Source: Cellvibrionaceae bacterium
GTDB lineage: Bacteria; Pseudomonadota; Gammaproteobacteria; Pseudomonadales; Cellvibrionaceae
Length of the DNA stretch: 64,000 nt
Direction of reading: 5' to 3'
Assembly: GCA_021151825.1 (NCBI GenBank)
Contig: JAGKWQ010000009.1
Coordinates: 248,001 to 312,000, forward strand
Shown here: in pieces, positions 54,638 to 64,000 of the stretch
Layout of the letters: each line of letters starts with the position of its first letter
How positions within the stretch are numbered: the stretch's first letter is position 1
Position numbers and translations under genes: made by a program
Notes under the pieces: model-generated
Database searches by the model: none
Told to the model about the DNA's origin: nothing
The model's input: only the letters and a program-made list of their open reading frames with translations

Positions 54638-57600
54638 GTGAGCAAGCATTCCTCGACGAATTAAAAAGTTATCGTATTGAGCTTTGGTTAGACAATGATA
54701 AGTTACGTTTGCGCGCTCCCGAAGGTGCAGCGACACCGGCCATACTGGACAAGATAAAAGCGCGTAAGCCGGAAATCATTCGTTATTTGGAAGCCAATAC
54801 TGGCAATGAGTTGTCATTTCCCCAGAAATCAATGTGGACCCTGCATAATTTATATCCTTTATCTCCAGCTTATAATGTTGCTTGCAGTATTTTTATAGAT
54901 GCAGGTATTGATGAGCGCACGCTTAAACTTTGCCTTCACAAATTACTGGAGCGCCATATTATGTTGCGCAGTGTTATAAAGAGCACTGTAGAAGGACCGC
55001 GATTTACGACTCCACTGAATTTTGAGCTTGATTTTCATAAGCATGAATGTGCAGCTACGGCATCAAATAATGCTGAGCGCACCGATATTCAGTCGTTGAT
55101 CAGAGGGTTAATTGATACACCGTTTAATTTGGATGGAGGCTCTGTTTGCCGCTTTCATTTGATTAACTCAACAGAAGAAAATATTACATATTTTGTTCTT
55201 GTCGCCCATCATATTGCGGTGGATTTCTGGTCGCTTGAAATTATTCTTAAGGAATTGAATATTTTATATCGTGCTGCCGAGGCAAAAGACGCGGCCTACC
55301 TCCCGGAGATAAATAAAAAATACAGTGATTTTGTGGTGGAGCAACAGGCTTATCTGGATAGCGAAGAGGCTAAAAAGGATTGGCACTATTGGTCTGAAAA
55401 ACTTGCCGGTGATTTGCCATTGCTGGAACTGTCTGATCGTAACCTGCCGCAACATAAAGGACATCTGACGGGTTCAAAATTGCAACGTATTTGGACTAAA
55501 GAGACTTTTAATCGAGTTGTTGAAATTGCTCGCAAATATAATTGTTCTCCCTTTATATTTTCATTGTCCGCTTTTTTTATTCTTATCGCAAAATACAGTA
55601 ATAAGAGCGATATAGTTGTTGGAATACCCACATCTGGTAGAACTAACCTCGACTTTGAAGGGCTTGTTGGACATTTCGTAAATGCTCTTCCTTTAAGAGA
55701 AGATATAGACCAGAACATCCGGTTCATAGATTTGCTAAAAAAAGTTAGCCAACAAGTTATCCAATCTCTCGAACATCAACGATATCCATTTCCGCTGATG
55801 GTTCAGCACCAGCAAGCTGATCGTGATGCATCAGGTAACTCGCCGATATTCCAATGCCTTTTTAACTGGAACCAAAATCGGGGTGATGAGGCGCTTGATA
55901 AAATATTGAGTTTTGGAAAATTGGATTTTGCTACAAGTAACGGTGTTATTGGTGCCAGCCATGAATTAACGGTCACAGTCGCCGAAATGGATGATGGATG
56001 CCATGTAGTATGGAACTATGCGAATGGATATTTCAGCAATGAATTTGTAGAACATTTGGCGAATTCATTTGAAGTTTTATTGGAGCAATTCATTGCTAAT
56101 CCAGAAATAATTATTAGAGATGTTGTGCTCTATCAGCAGGCCTCTATAGATATTGCTAATGAATCATCGGCTGCTGCTTGCAATGTTTACCAAACCTTTG
56201 TCCAGAATCTGGAAACTCATTCAGACGCTATAGCGATAGAAGATGATAATGCGGCTTATACATATCAACAGCTTTACGAAAGAGCCCGGCAAATAGCGGT
56301 AACTTTGTCTACAAAAGGTATTGAAGCGGGAGATTGTGTAGGTATTTTTCTGCCCATGTCATGTGATGCTGTTGCAATAATGCTCGCATGCTGGCAATTG
56401 GGGGCAAGCTATGTGCCCATAGATCCAGCTTTGCCTGAGGAGCGGGTTTTATTTATCTATGACGATGCAAAGTTGGCGTTGCTCTTTATTCACAATGACG
56501 ATCTTCCTGTGTTGTCGAACTCTTCTCGATGCATGCTGCTTTTATCGACGATTGATAATTTTAATTCAACAGAATCCCTGGGCGCTCCAGCATCAATTAA
56601 CGTTGACTCATGCTCTTCTGAATTAATCGCTTATGTTATTTATACCTCCGGTTCGACAGGTACACCCAAAGGTGTTGAGGTCAGCCATAGAGCCCTGTCC
56701 AATCTAATAAATTGGCATCTACAAACCTATCAGGTCAAATGTAACGAAATTGCCAGTCAGATTGCCGGATTTGGTTTTGATGCGGCAGTGTGGGAACTTT
56801 GGCCATATCTGACAGTGGGCGCTTGTGTAAAAGTTGTCAATGAAAGTGTTCGCCTGGATACCAACCTTTTGATCCAGTGGTTAATTGATAACAAGATAAA
56901 TTATTCATTTATGCCAACTCCGATGGCAGAAACTGTATTGATTCAAAATCGCTGTAAAGATTTAACACTTAAATACCTATTGACGGGTGGGGACAAACTT
57001 ACTTTTAACCAGGCTGGAGAATTACCTTTCATCCTTGTTAACCACTATGGTCCGACGGAGTTTGCTGTGGTGGCCACCAGTCATCAGCTGCAAACACCTG
57101 AGTCAGGTGGAAATTCAACGTATAACGGTTTACCTCCAATAGGTACCGCAATTCATAACAATAATGCTTACGTGATAGACCAATATGGCTGCCCATTACC
57201 TGTTGGTGGAATAGGTGAATTGTTTTTAGCGGGTACCAGCCTTGCACAAGGGTATTTGGGGCGAGCGTCATTGACGGCAAAGCAATTCCTTCCAAATCCT
57301 TTCAGTAGCGTTCCAGGTGAACGCATGTACAGAACCGGCGATATAGTCAGAAAGAATTTAGATGGTTCTTTGATGTTTGTCAGCCGTGCTGATCAACAAA
57401 TCAAGTTGCGTGGCTATCGAATAGAATTAGGTGAAATTCAAAATGTGCTGCGCCGCATAGATGGGGTTGATAACGCTGTTGTTCGCTTACACAAAGATGA
57501 AATGGGTAATGATTTAATTGCCGCTTATGTAATTGCTCAGCCTGGTAAACAATTGTTGCACATTGATATTACGCAGCAGATTGCAAAAGTGCTCCCAGCT

Positions 57601-60600
57601 TACATGATTCCAACATCAATCAATCAGATCGCTGAATTGCCGCTGACGGTAAATGGGAAAATTGATTACAAAGCATTACCTGCTCCTGAAATTATAAAAG
57701 GCGATGCCACCGTAGATTATGTTGCACCTCGAACCTTTACTGAAGAACTGCTGGCTGACCTGTGGGCCACGCAACTCAACATTGATCGAGTTGGTATTAA
57801 TGACGACTTTTTTACTTTAGGTGGCCACTCGTTGATGGCAATGCAGCTCACTGCAAGAATTCAACAAGTGACAGGTTCCGATTGTTCAATCGGTTTATTA
57901 TTTGAAAATAGAACAGTGGAAAAATTGGCTGCCGCCATGGCCACTAATAAGAGCAGTGATGGTAATCAATCAAACCGGTTACCTGAGTTAGTTATTGATG
58001 ATGAAAAACGGTTTGATCCATTTCCTCTCAGCGGGATTCAGGAAACTTATTTTATTGGTAGGTCCGGAGCCTATGATCTTGCTGATATTGCTACCCAGGC
58101 GTATTGGGAAACAGATGCGGAATATATTGACCTGGAGCGTCTTGATGCAGCATGGAATGTGGTTATTGCACGGCATGACATGCTCAGAATGGTACTTACT
58201 GATGGCCAACAACAAAAAATATTGCCTTCAGTCCCGACTTACAAAGTGATGTTTGAAGACTTGTCTTCATTAACAGAAACGATGGCAACTGAGCGCCTGG
58301 AAGAAATTCGTGTGCAACTGTGGAAGTCCCATCGTGACGGCTATACATGGCCATTGTTTGAGAACCGTGTGACTAAGATTTCCGACGGAAAATTTTATTT
58401 CCATTTGATTATCGATGCGTTGTGCCTGGATGGTTGGAGTACTTTACTGTTGCTGCAGGAATTGATGGCGGCTTATATAGGAAAGGCTCAACAGTTACCG
58501 GAAATCAGGGTTCGTTATCGCGATTACCTACTCACCGAAAAAAGCATTCATGTAAGCACGCAATATCAAAAAAGTAAGCAGTATTGGTTAGAGAGAATCC
58601 CTCATTTACCATCAGCTCCCGAGTTACCTTTAAAGAGGAATCGGACGGACAAGGCTGCTGGTCGATTCCATCGGCGGGAATTTTCCCTTGATCAACACCA
58701 GTGGAATAAATTACAAAAGCGAGCCAGGCAGTTGGATGTTACACCATCAAATTTGCTGCTAAGTGCATATTGCTCCGTATTGTCAGTATGGAGTTCACAA
58801 CCGCATTTTCTCATCAATTTAACCTTATTTAATCGGTTGCCCCTGCACCCGCAAATCAATGAAGTTCTGGGGGATTTCACATCGCTTACCCTGTTGGAGA
58901 TTAAGGGTTCATCGAGCTTCAAAAATTTGGCGAAGTCGATTCAAAAACAATTATGGCTGGATCTTGAGCATCGTTATTTTGGTGGCGTAGATGTTTTACG
59001 GGAAATTGTCCGCACTAGCGGCAACCAGCAAAAAGCAACCATCCCCGTTGTGTTTACCAGCATGCTGGCAGCAGGGCAGCACGACTACCCGTTGTTGGAC
59101 GATGTGCCCGAGGGCGATGCTTCTTTTGTAAACGGCAAGGGGCGGGGCAAATCACAGACATCACAAGTGTGGTTGGATCATGTTGTTCTTGAGCGGAATG
59201 GAGAGCTTTATTTAACCTGGGATGCGATTGATGATTTGTTCTACCCTGGAACGCTTGATGGAATGTTTGAGAGTTATCAGGGCTTTATCAAAAAATTATT
59301 GGATGATGATACGGATTTGAATAATTTGGGTATGCCAATACTCCCGCAATCCCAAATAGAACAACGACGCAAAGTAAATGATACTGGTATTGAGTTTCCT
59401 CTTGTACTTTTGCATGAGCTTGTAAAAAAACAGGTTGAAAAGACCCCGGATTTCATTGCGCTAATCGATGGTGATATAAACATTAGCTATGCGCAGTTGT
59501 GGCGTATTTCAGGTGTTGTGGCCAACAAAATTAGCGCTATAGGGGTAGGCCCCAACCAATTGGTTGCAATCCTTATGCGTAAAGGATGGGAGCAGGTAAT
59601 TGCGTGTCTTGCTATTTTGCGAACTGGAGCTGCGTACCTTCCAATAGATGCGTCTTTACCCGAACACCGTATTAACCAGATTATGAGCATTGGAAAAGTA
59701 CGGATTGCGATTACACAAGAGAAAATAAATGCAGAATATTTTTCTAAAAATGAAATATGTTCAGTAGTCATTGATGAGTCCACTTTAGCGGGTGCTGAAT
59801 CTGCTGCGGATGATATTGACCTACCAGGCAAGTCAGTTCTGTCCGATCTTGCCTATGTAATATTCACATCAGGTTCTACCGGTGAGCCTAAGGGCGTGAT
59901 GATTGATCACCAGGGGGCGGTCAATACCATTCTTGATATTAACCAACGTTTTTCCATATCGTCGCAAGATAGTGTGCTGGCCCTATCTGCGCTTAATTTT
60001 GATCTATCTGTATATGATATTTTTGGATTGCTTGCGGTGGGCGCGCGCGTAGTTATTCCTGATGAACAAGAACTCAGAAACCCAGGCTATTGGTTAAAGC
60101 TCATTGAGCAGCATCAAGTCACAATTTTTAATTCAGTGCCAGCGCTGGCGCTCTTGTTGACTGAGTATGTGCTAAATCAAAATCATGTATTGCCCGATTC
60201 TATGCGTGTGCTCATGATGAGCGGGGATTGGATTCCGGTGACTCTGCCTGCGAAAATTCGCGAGGCAAAACAGGGAAAAGATATTGCTATTTATAGTTTG
60301 GGGGGAGCTACCGAAGCTTCTATATGGTCAATCTATTTTCCAATTCACAGCGTAAATGATGAATGGGCCAGCATTCCTTACGGCAGCCCACTTGGCAATC
60401 AAACTCTACATGTCCTGCACTCCGATTTGAGCCACTGCCCGACCTGGGTTGAAGGCGATATCTATATTGGGGGAGTGGGTGTTGCCAAAGGTTATTGGGG
60501 GGACCAGGAAAAAACGCAAAAAAGTTTTATTCAGCATCCCCAGTACCAGGGCACTTTATATAACACGGGTGACCGCGGTCGTTACCTCGCCGACGGCAAT

Positions 60601-62550
60601 ATTGAGTTTCTCGGGCGTAAGGATGGGCAAGTAAAAATAAATGGTTACCGTGTTGAGTTGGAAGAAATTGAAACGCTATTGCTTAAGCATGACTCTGTGC
60701 AAAACGCAGTATCAAGTATCTATCAAAACCAGCAGGGGGGATCGAGTTTACTTGCGCATGTGGTTCTCAATAACCAAAATGCTTTGCCTGCACAAACTGG
60801 CTTCAATAACGCCAATGATGATCTGGATTTATCCACTGCAGAAAAATTGGCATTGAAGATCAATAAGCCTGCTATTCAAAATAAATATTCCTGTGAGCAG
60901 GCTATCGCATTGTCGAGGCCTGAGGCTGTCTATACCTTGGGTGAATGGTTTTTCGAAGACCCGGCTATTACACAAATCGAGGCATCCACCAGCATTCAAG
61001 AGCTTGGAAATTGGTTGGGATGTTTAGCGCAATACGTAACAGGCGATGCTGTATTACCAAAATATTTTTATCCTTCCGCAGGAAGCCTTAACCCTGTACA
61101 AACGTTTATCGTATTTCACAAGCACTTTAATGAGCAGCTATCGCAAGGTGTTTATTATTACCATCCTGTTCATCATGGACTTCATCGTGTTTGTGATTAT
61201 GAAATCGTAAAAAGTTGCTGGCCCACAACAAATGCAACTATATCCAGCATATTCGTAGCAGAAATGGCTGCCATACAGCCAATCTATGGCCCGGTATCCA
61301 GAAGCTTCTGTGAAATGGAAGCGGGGTACATGATTGAACTGCTGAGACAGCATGGCTATCACCATCAGTTTTCCTTAACCAAAAATTCCTATGACATTGA
61401 TCCGCTGGCAATCCGGAATGCCCTTAACCTGGTGGATACGCAAGAATGTCTTTGCATTGAAGATTGGTCAATTATTGGCGGTTTTACTGCACCAGAGAAG
61501 AGAGTGTTACAACTTCTGCAGCGTCAAAGCTTCAGGGAATTTTTGGGGGAAGAGCCAAGTCTGGAGAATATCCACAAATGTCTTGCTCCTTTGGCTCAAT
61601 TGGTTTTTAACGATGCAAGTTATTTTGATAGCGTCAATATCTATCTGTTGAAAAAAATATTGCCCTCAACAGAAAAGCCAAATCGTGGCGAGTTATATAA
61701 ATTTTCTGCGACAGACTCCGAACTGGTTTTATTAAAAGAGGAGGTTACCTGGAGAGATAGCTTCCAGTATGGAGAAAATGAGCTGGTTTTCGAAAGATCA
61801 TCATTTGCTATTTTCATCACGGGGACAACAGCTAATAACCCATCCCATTTATTTTCGGCTATAGGTCGTATGGGGCAGGCATTGATGATGCAATCCGTTT
61901 ATCACGGAATAGGGTTTTGTCCGATAGGTTCAGTTAATAGTGATGCATTGCAAGAAATTTTATCGTTTGGCAGCGATGCAAAAATTCTACACAGCTTTGT
62001 TGGCGGGGGAGTTACACCGGATCAGTGCCAACGTCTCTCAATAGAACCCCATGAGCCTGCCAAAGAGCCAATTGAAGAATTGCATCAGTATCTGGCAGAA
62101 CGTCTGCCGAGCTACATGGTGCCCGACCATATTATATGTGTGAACGATATACCTTTATCCCCCAATGGCAAAGTTGCCAGAGATAAGCTTCCCAAACCGG
62201 AATTCAATGTTCGCACCCAAAAAGCCTACGTTCCCGCAAGAAATGATATTGAAGCAAAGCTCATCGATTTGTGGAAGAAAATTCTTGGTAACGAGCATAT
62301 CGGAGTTCGTGACAACTTTTTTGAAGTGGGTGGTAATTCAATGCTGCTCATTCGCGTGCATGGTGAACTAAAGGGATTGTTTGGTATTGAGATACCAATG
62401 GTTGAATTATTCCGGAATTCAAATATTGAAAGCCTTGCTAAAAATTTTGGTGCAACAGGTAGTTCTGACAATGATTTTGGTCAAGCCAGAGAGCGTGCTA
62501 ACAAAAAGCGGAACGCTACCCGGTTGGTAAGAAATTCCAAATCACGTTAG
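54634..62550 (+). CDS. NRPS: TubC docking - C - A(Leu-like) - PCP - Cy - A(Cys) - Ox - PCP
   Basis: 2,638 residues, overlapping the PKS stop by four bases. TubC-type N-terminal docking domain (1-50, IELWLDNDKLRLRAPEG). C domain with HHIAVD at 192-197. First A domain (YTSGSTG at 670) with pocket residues read as D-A-W-F-L-G-H-V-V, one change from the Leu code. PCP Ser1066. Cyclisation domain with DALCLD (1261-1266). Second A domain (FTSGSTG at 1744), pocket D-L-Y-N-M-S-L-I-W, close to the Cys code. A flavin oxidase of the McbC/Ox type (2060-2470, YPSAGSLNP) is inserted in its C-terminal part, then NGKVARDKLP and PCP Ser2569. Predicted product: acyl-Leu-thiazole on the last PCP. No epimerase, methyltransferase or thioesterase domain. 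Confidence 0.93.
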   Translation: MSEQAFLDELKSYRIELWLDNDKLRLRAPEGAATPAILDKIKARKPEIIRYLEANTGNELSFPQKSMWTLHNLYPLSPAYNVACSIFIDAGIDERTLKLCLHKLLERHIMLRSVIKSTVEGPRFTTPLNFELDFHKHECAATASNNAERTDIQSLIRGLIDTPFNLDGGSVCRFHLINSTEENITYFVLVAHHIAVDFWSLEIILKELNILYRAAEAKDAAYLPEINKKYSDFVVEQQAYLDSEEAKKDWHYWSEKLAGDLPLLELSDRNLPQHKGHLTGSKLQRIWTKETFNRVVEIARKYNCSPFIFSLSAFFILIAKYSNKSDIVVGIPTSGRTNLDFEGLVGHFVNALPLREDIDQNIRFIDLLKKVSQQVIQSLEHQRYPFPLMVQHQQADRDASGNSPIFQCLFNWNQNRGDEALDKILSFGKLDFATSNGVIGASHELTVTVAEMDDGCHVVWNYANGYFSNEFVEHLANSFEVLLEQFIANPEIIIRDVVLYQQASIDIANESSAAACNVYQTFVQNLETHSDAIAIEDDNAAYTYQQLYERARQIAVTLSTKGIEAGDCVGIFLPMSCDAVAIMLACWQLGASYVPIDPALPEERVLFIYDDAKLALLFIHNDDLPVLSNSSRCMLLLSTIDNFNSTESLGAPASINVDSCSSELIAYVIYTSGSTGTPKGVEVSHRALSNLINWHLQTYQVKCNEIASQIAGFGFDAAVWELWPYLTVGACVKVVNESVRLDTNLLIQWLIDNKINYSFMPTPMAETVLIQNRCKDLTLKYLLTGGDKLTFNQAGELPFILVNHYGPTEFAVVATSHQLQTPESGGNSTYNGLPPIGTAIHNNNAYVIDQYGCPLPVGGIGELFLAGTSLAQGYLGRASLTAKQFLPNPFSSVPGERMYRTGDIVRKNLDGSLMFVSRADQQIKLRGYRIELGEIQNVLRRIDGVDNAVVRLHKDEMGNDLIAAYVIAQPGKQLLHIDITQQIAKVLPAYMIPTSINQIAELPLTVNGKIDYKALPAPEIIKGDATVDYVAPRTFTEELLADLWATQLNIDRVGINDDFFTLGGHSLMAMQLTARIQQVTGSDCSIGLLFENRTVEKLAAAMATNKSSDGNQSNRLPELVIDDEKRFDPFPLSGIQETYFIGRSGAYDLADIATQAYWETDAEYIDLERLDAAWNVVIARHDMLRMVLTDGQQQKILPSVPTYKVMFEDLSSLTETMATERLEEIRVQLWKSHRDGYTWPLFENRVTKISDGKFYFHLIIDALCLDGWSTLLLLQELMAAYIGKAQQLPEIRVRYRDYLLTEKSIHVSTQYQKSKQYWLERIPHLPSAPELPLKRNRTDKAAGRFHRREFSLDQHQWNKLQKRARQLDVTPSNLLLSAYCSVLSVWSSQPHFLINLTLFNRLPLHPQINEVLGDFTSLTLLEIKGSSSFKNLAKSIQKQLWLDLEHRYFGGVDVLREIVRTSGNQQKATIPVVFTSMLAAGQHDYPLLDDVPEGDASFVNGKGRGKSQTSQVWLDHVVLERNGELYLTWDAIDDLFYPGTLDGMFESYQGFIKKLLDDDTDLNNLGMPILPQSQIEQRRKVNDTGIEFPLVLLHELVKKQVEKTPDFIALIDGDINISYAQLWRISGVVANKISAIGVGPNQLVAILMRKGWEQVIACLAILRTGAAYLPIDASLPEHRINQIMSIGKVRIAITQEKINAEYFSKNEICSVVIDESTLAGAESAADDIDLPGKSVLSDLAYVIFTSGSTGEPKGVMIDHQGAVNTILDINQRFSISSQDSVLALSALNFDLSVYDIFGLLAVGARVVIPDEQELRNPGYWLKLIEQHQVTIFNSVPALALLLTEYVLNQNHVLPDSMRVLMMSGDWIPVTLPAKIREAKQGKDIAIYSLGGATEASIWSIYFPIHSVNDEWASIPYGSPLGNQTLHVLHSDLSHCPTWVEGDIYIGGVGVAKGYWGDQEKTQKSFIQHPQYQGTLYNTGDRGRYLADGNIEFLGRKDGQVKINGYRVELEEIETLLLKHDSVQNAVSSIYQNQQGGSSLLAHVVLNNQNALPAQTGFNNANDDLDLSTAEKLALKINKPAIQNKYSCEQAIALSRPEAVYTLGEWFFEDPAITQIEASTSIQELGNWLGCLAQYVTGDAVLPKYFYPSAGSLNPVQTFIVFHKHFNEQLSQGVYYYHPVHHGLHRVCDYEIVKSCWPTTNATISSIFVAEMAAIQPIYGPVSRSFCEMEAGYMIELLRQHGYHHQFSLTKNSYDIDPLAIRNALNLVDTQECLCIEDWSIIGGFTAPEKRVLQLLQRQSFREFLGEEPSLENIHKCLAPLAQLVFNDASYFDSVNIYLLKKILPSTEKPNRGELYKFSATDSELVLLKEEVTWRDSFQYGENELVFERSSFAIFITGTTANNPSHLFSAIGRMGQALMMQSVYHGIGFCPIGSVNSDALQEILSFGSDAKILHSFVGGGVTPDQCQRLSIEPHEPAKEPIEELHQYLAERLPSYMVPDHIICVNDIPLSPNGKVARDKLPKPEFNVRTQKAYVPARNDIEAKLIDLWKKILGNEHIGVRDNFFEVGGNSMLLIRVHGELKGLFGIEIPMVELFRNSNIESLAKNFGATGSSDNDFGQARERANKKRNATRLVRNSKSR

Positions 62551-62607
62551 ATACACAGATTGGATCAAATAAAATCAAGCCTTAAAGAGCGTTAAGAGAA
62601 TAAGACT

Positions 62608-64000
62608 ATGGATGATTCACGTTTTAGCGAAAATGAATTGCAATCCGTTGCCATTATTGGAATGTCGATTCGTTTCCCCGGTGCCGAAACTATTGCGCAA
62701 TATTGGCAGAATCTGGCCGATGGTATTGAGTCAATTATTGATTTTGAAACCGCCGATTTGATTAATTTAGGGGTTCCGGAAAATCTATTAGCGCAGGATA
62801 GCTACGTAAAACGTGGTGGATGTCTTGATAATGTTATTGGTTTTGATGCTCAACTTTTTGGCATCGCCCCAATGGAAGCCGAACTGATGGACCCGCAGCA
62901 CCGTTTGTTGCTGGAGTGTGCTTATGAAAGTATCGAGTATGCCGGATACAATCCATTTGGATTCGAGGTTCCAGTCGGCGTATTTACCGGGGTAAGTATC
63001 AGTGAATATTTAATTGCTAATCTGGTCAGCCGCTCGGACCTGATGGAAAAATTTAATGGCCTACAGCTTCTCGTTGGCAATGATAAAAGTTATGCGTCAA
63101 CTCGTATCTCTCATAAGCTGGGCCTTCGTGGGCCTTCACTCGCGGTGGATTCCGCTTGCTCAACTTCTCTGGTATGTATTCATCAAGCGTGCCGCTCGTT
63201 ATTATCGTATGAGTGCGATTATGCAATTGCTGGAGCCGCTAAGGTTTCTGTTCCCCATGGTGTAGGTTATTTATTCCAGGAGGGAGGCATTTTGTCTCCT
63301 GATGGACACTGCCGTCCTTTTGATATTTCCGCGGGCGGCACTTTGCATAGTAGTGGTGTGGGTGTGGTTTTCCTTAAGCGTTTGGTTGACGCTATTGAAG
63401 ACAGGGATATTATTCATGCGGTTATTCGCGGTTCTGCAATAAATAATGATGGCGCCCACAAGATTGGTTATACGGCTCCGTCTGTTACGGGACAGGCGGA
63501 GGTTATTGCGGAGGCATTTGCTGTTGCCAATATTCATGCAGAGGATATCAGCTATATCGAGACCCATGGAACAGGGACGAGTATGGGCGATCCCATTGAA
63601 ATTAGCGCATTACAGCAGGTATTTTCTGATGTTGAAGCTGACGTGGGACGTTGCGCTATCGGGTCTGTCAAAGGGAATATCGGACACCTGGATGTTGCGG
63701 CCGGGATCTCCGGGTTAATTAAAACTGTTCTGGCCTTGGAAAATAAAACAATTCCTCGCACGGTGAATTACCGCGAATCCAACGCTCAAATTGATTTTTC
63801 CAAACTTCCATTTTATGTGTCTGAAACTACTCGCAGTTGGCCTTGTGAAAATGGCAAGCGATTAGCGGGAGTAAGTTCATTTGGCATAGGCGGCACTAAC
63901 GCGCATGTGGTATTGGAAGAGGCAGGCGAGCGGGCACCGTTAAAAAATCAACCCGGTCAGGATTTTTATTTGTTCTCCGTGTCCGCACAATCCAAATCAG
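62608..64000 (+). CDS. Second PKS, ketosynthase at N-terminus (3' end off window)
   Basis: 464 codons visible, continuing past the right edge. A complete, apparently active KS: Cys184 (DSACSTS), His320 (ETHGTGT), His360 (GNIGH), then SSFGIGGTNAHVVLEE. It begins 57 bases after the NRPS and would extend the acyl-Leu-thiazole intermediate. Whether an AT, reductive domains or a thioesterase follow cannot be seen. The short acidic N-terminus (MDDSRFSENE) may pair with the basic C-terminal tail of the NRPS. Confidence 0.92.
   Translation, partial: MDDSRFSENELQSVAIIGMSIRFPGAETIAQYWQNLADGIESIIDFETADLINLGVPENLLAQDSYVKRGGCLDNVIGFDAQLFGIAPMEAELMDPQHRLLLECAYESIEYAGYNPFGFEVPVGVFTGVSISEYLIANLVSRSDLMEKFNGLQLLVGNDKSYASTRISHKLGLRGPSLAVDSACSTSLVCIHQACRSLLSYECDYAIAGAAKVSVPHGVGYLFQEGGILSPDGHCRPFDISAGGTLHSSGVGVVFLKRLVDAIEDRDIIHAVIRGSAINNDGAHKIGYTAPSVTGQAEVIAEAFAVANIHAEDISYIETHGTGTSMGDPIEISALQQVFSDVEADVGRCAIGSVKGNIGHLDVAAGISGLIKTVLALENKTIPRTVNYRESNAQIDFSKLPFYVSETTRSWPCENGKRLAGVSSFGIGGTNAHVVLEEAGERAPLKNQPGQDFYLFSVSAQSKS

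Overview
The window looks like the chromosome of a free-living gammaproteobacterium, most likely a Cellvibrio-type member of the Cellvibrionaceae. The support is gene order shared with pseudomonads and relatives (exbB-exbD-lpxK-kdsB-ptp-murB; gacA-uvrC-pgsA-tRNA; glgA-treZ-treY-DUF2934-glgX), moderate GC and a giant RTX protein. The genus is inference; there is no rRNA here.

Region 1 (1-10.1 kb) is the C-terminal 3,335 residues of a giant type I-secreted RTX protein. It has a zinc-peptidase-like domain spliced into one of its repeats and an Ig-like array at the end. Region 2 (10.2-25.3 kb) is an osmotic-stress and storage-glucan block. A leftward operon mscS-glgA-treZ-treY-DUF2934-glgX makes glucan and turns it into trehalose. 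Two small stress-type genes and a rightward trehalose synthase-maltokinase fusion follow; the kinase half has lost key residues. Region 3 (25.5-33.8 kb) is housekeeping: a proton-channel pair, lipid A/KDO enzymes, a small phosphatase, murB, a GacA/UvrY regulator, uvrC, pgsA, tRNA-Cys and tRNA-Leu.

Region 4 (33.9-43.3 kb), starting at the tRNA-Leu 3' end, is a decayed accessory zone. It holds an integrase stump, a DUF1778/GNAT toxin-antitoxin pair with one frameshift in each gene, a LysR gene with an internal deletion, an AlpA-like gene and broken reading frames. Inside it is an apparently intact leftward operon of an aldo-keto reductase and five mostly exported small-molecule enzymes (hydrolases, cupins, a carboxymuconolactone-decarboxylase fusion, an NTF2-like protein). 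A 36-bp periodic repeat closes the zone.

Region 5 (43.4 kb to the right edge, continuing beyond it) is a hybrid lipopeptide/polyketide gene cluster, and the best candidate for an undescribed system. It runs: methyltransferase, ABC exporter pair, MbtH-like protein, type II thioesterase, then behind a strong sigma-70-like promoter a fatty acyl-AMP ligase with its own ACP, a cytochrome P450, an odd PKS, an NRPS and a further PKS. The odd PKS has a ketosynthase without its HGTGT histidine, a dead acyltransferase, a dehydratase with its catalytic pair and an ACP, but no ketoreductase. The NRPS reads TubC docking-C-A(Leu-like)-PCP-Cy-A(Cys)-Ox-PCP. The simplest reading is an enoyl-type fatty acyl chain joined to Leu and a thiazole, then extended by the last PKS. 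The release step is not in view.
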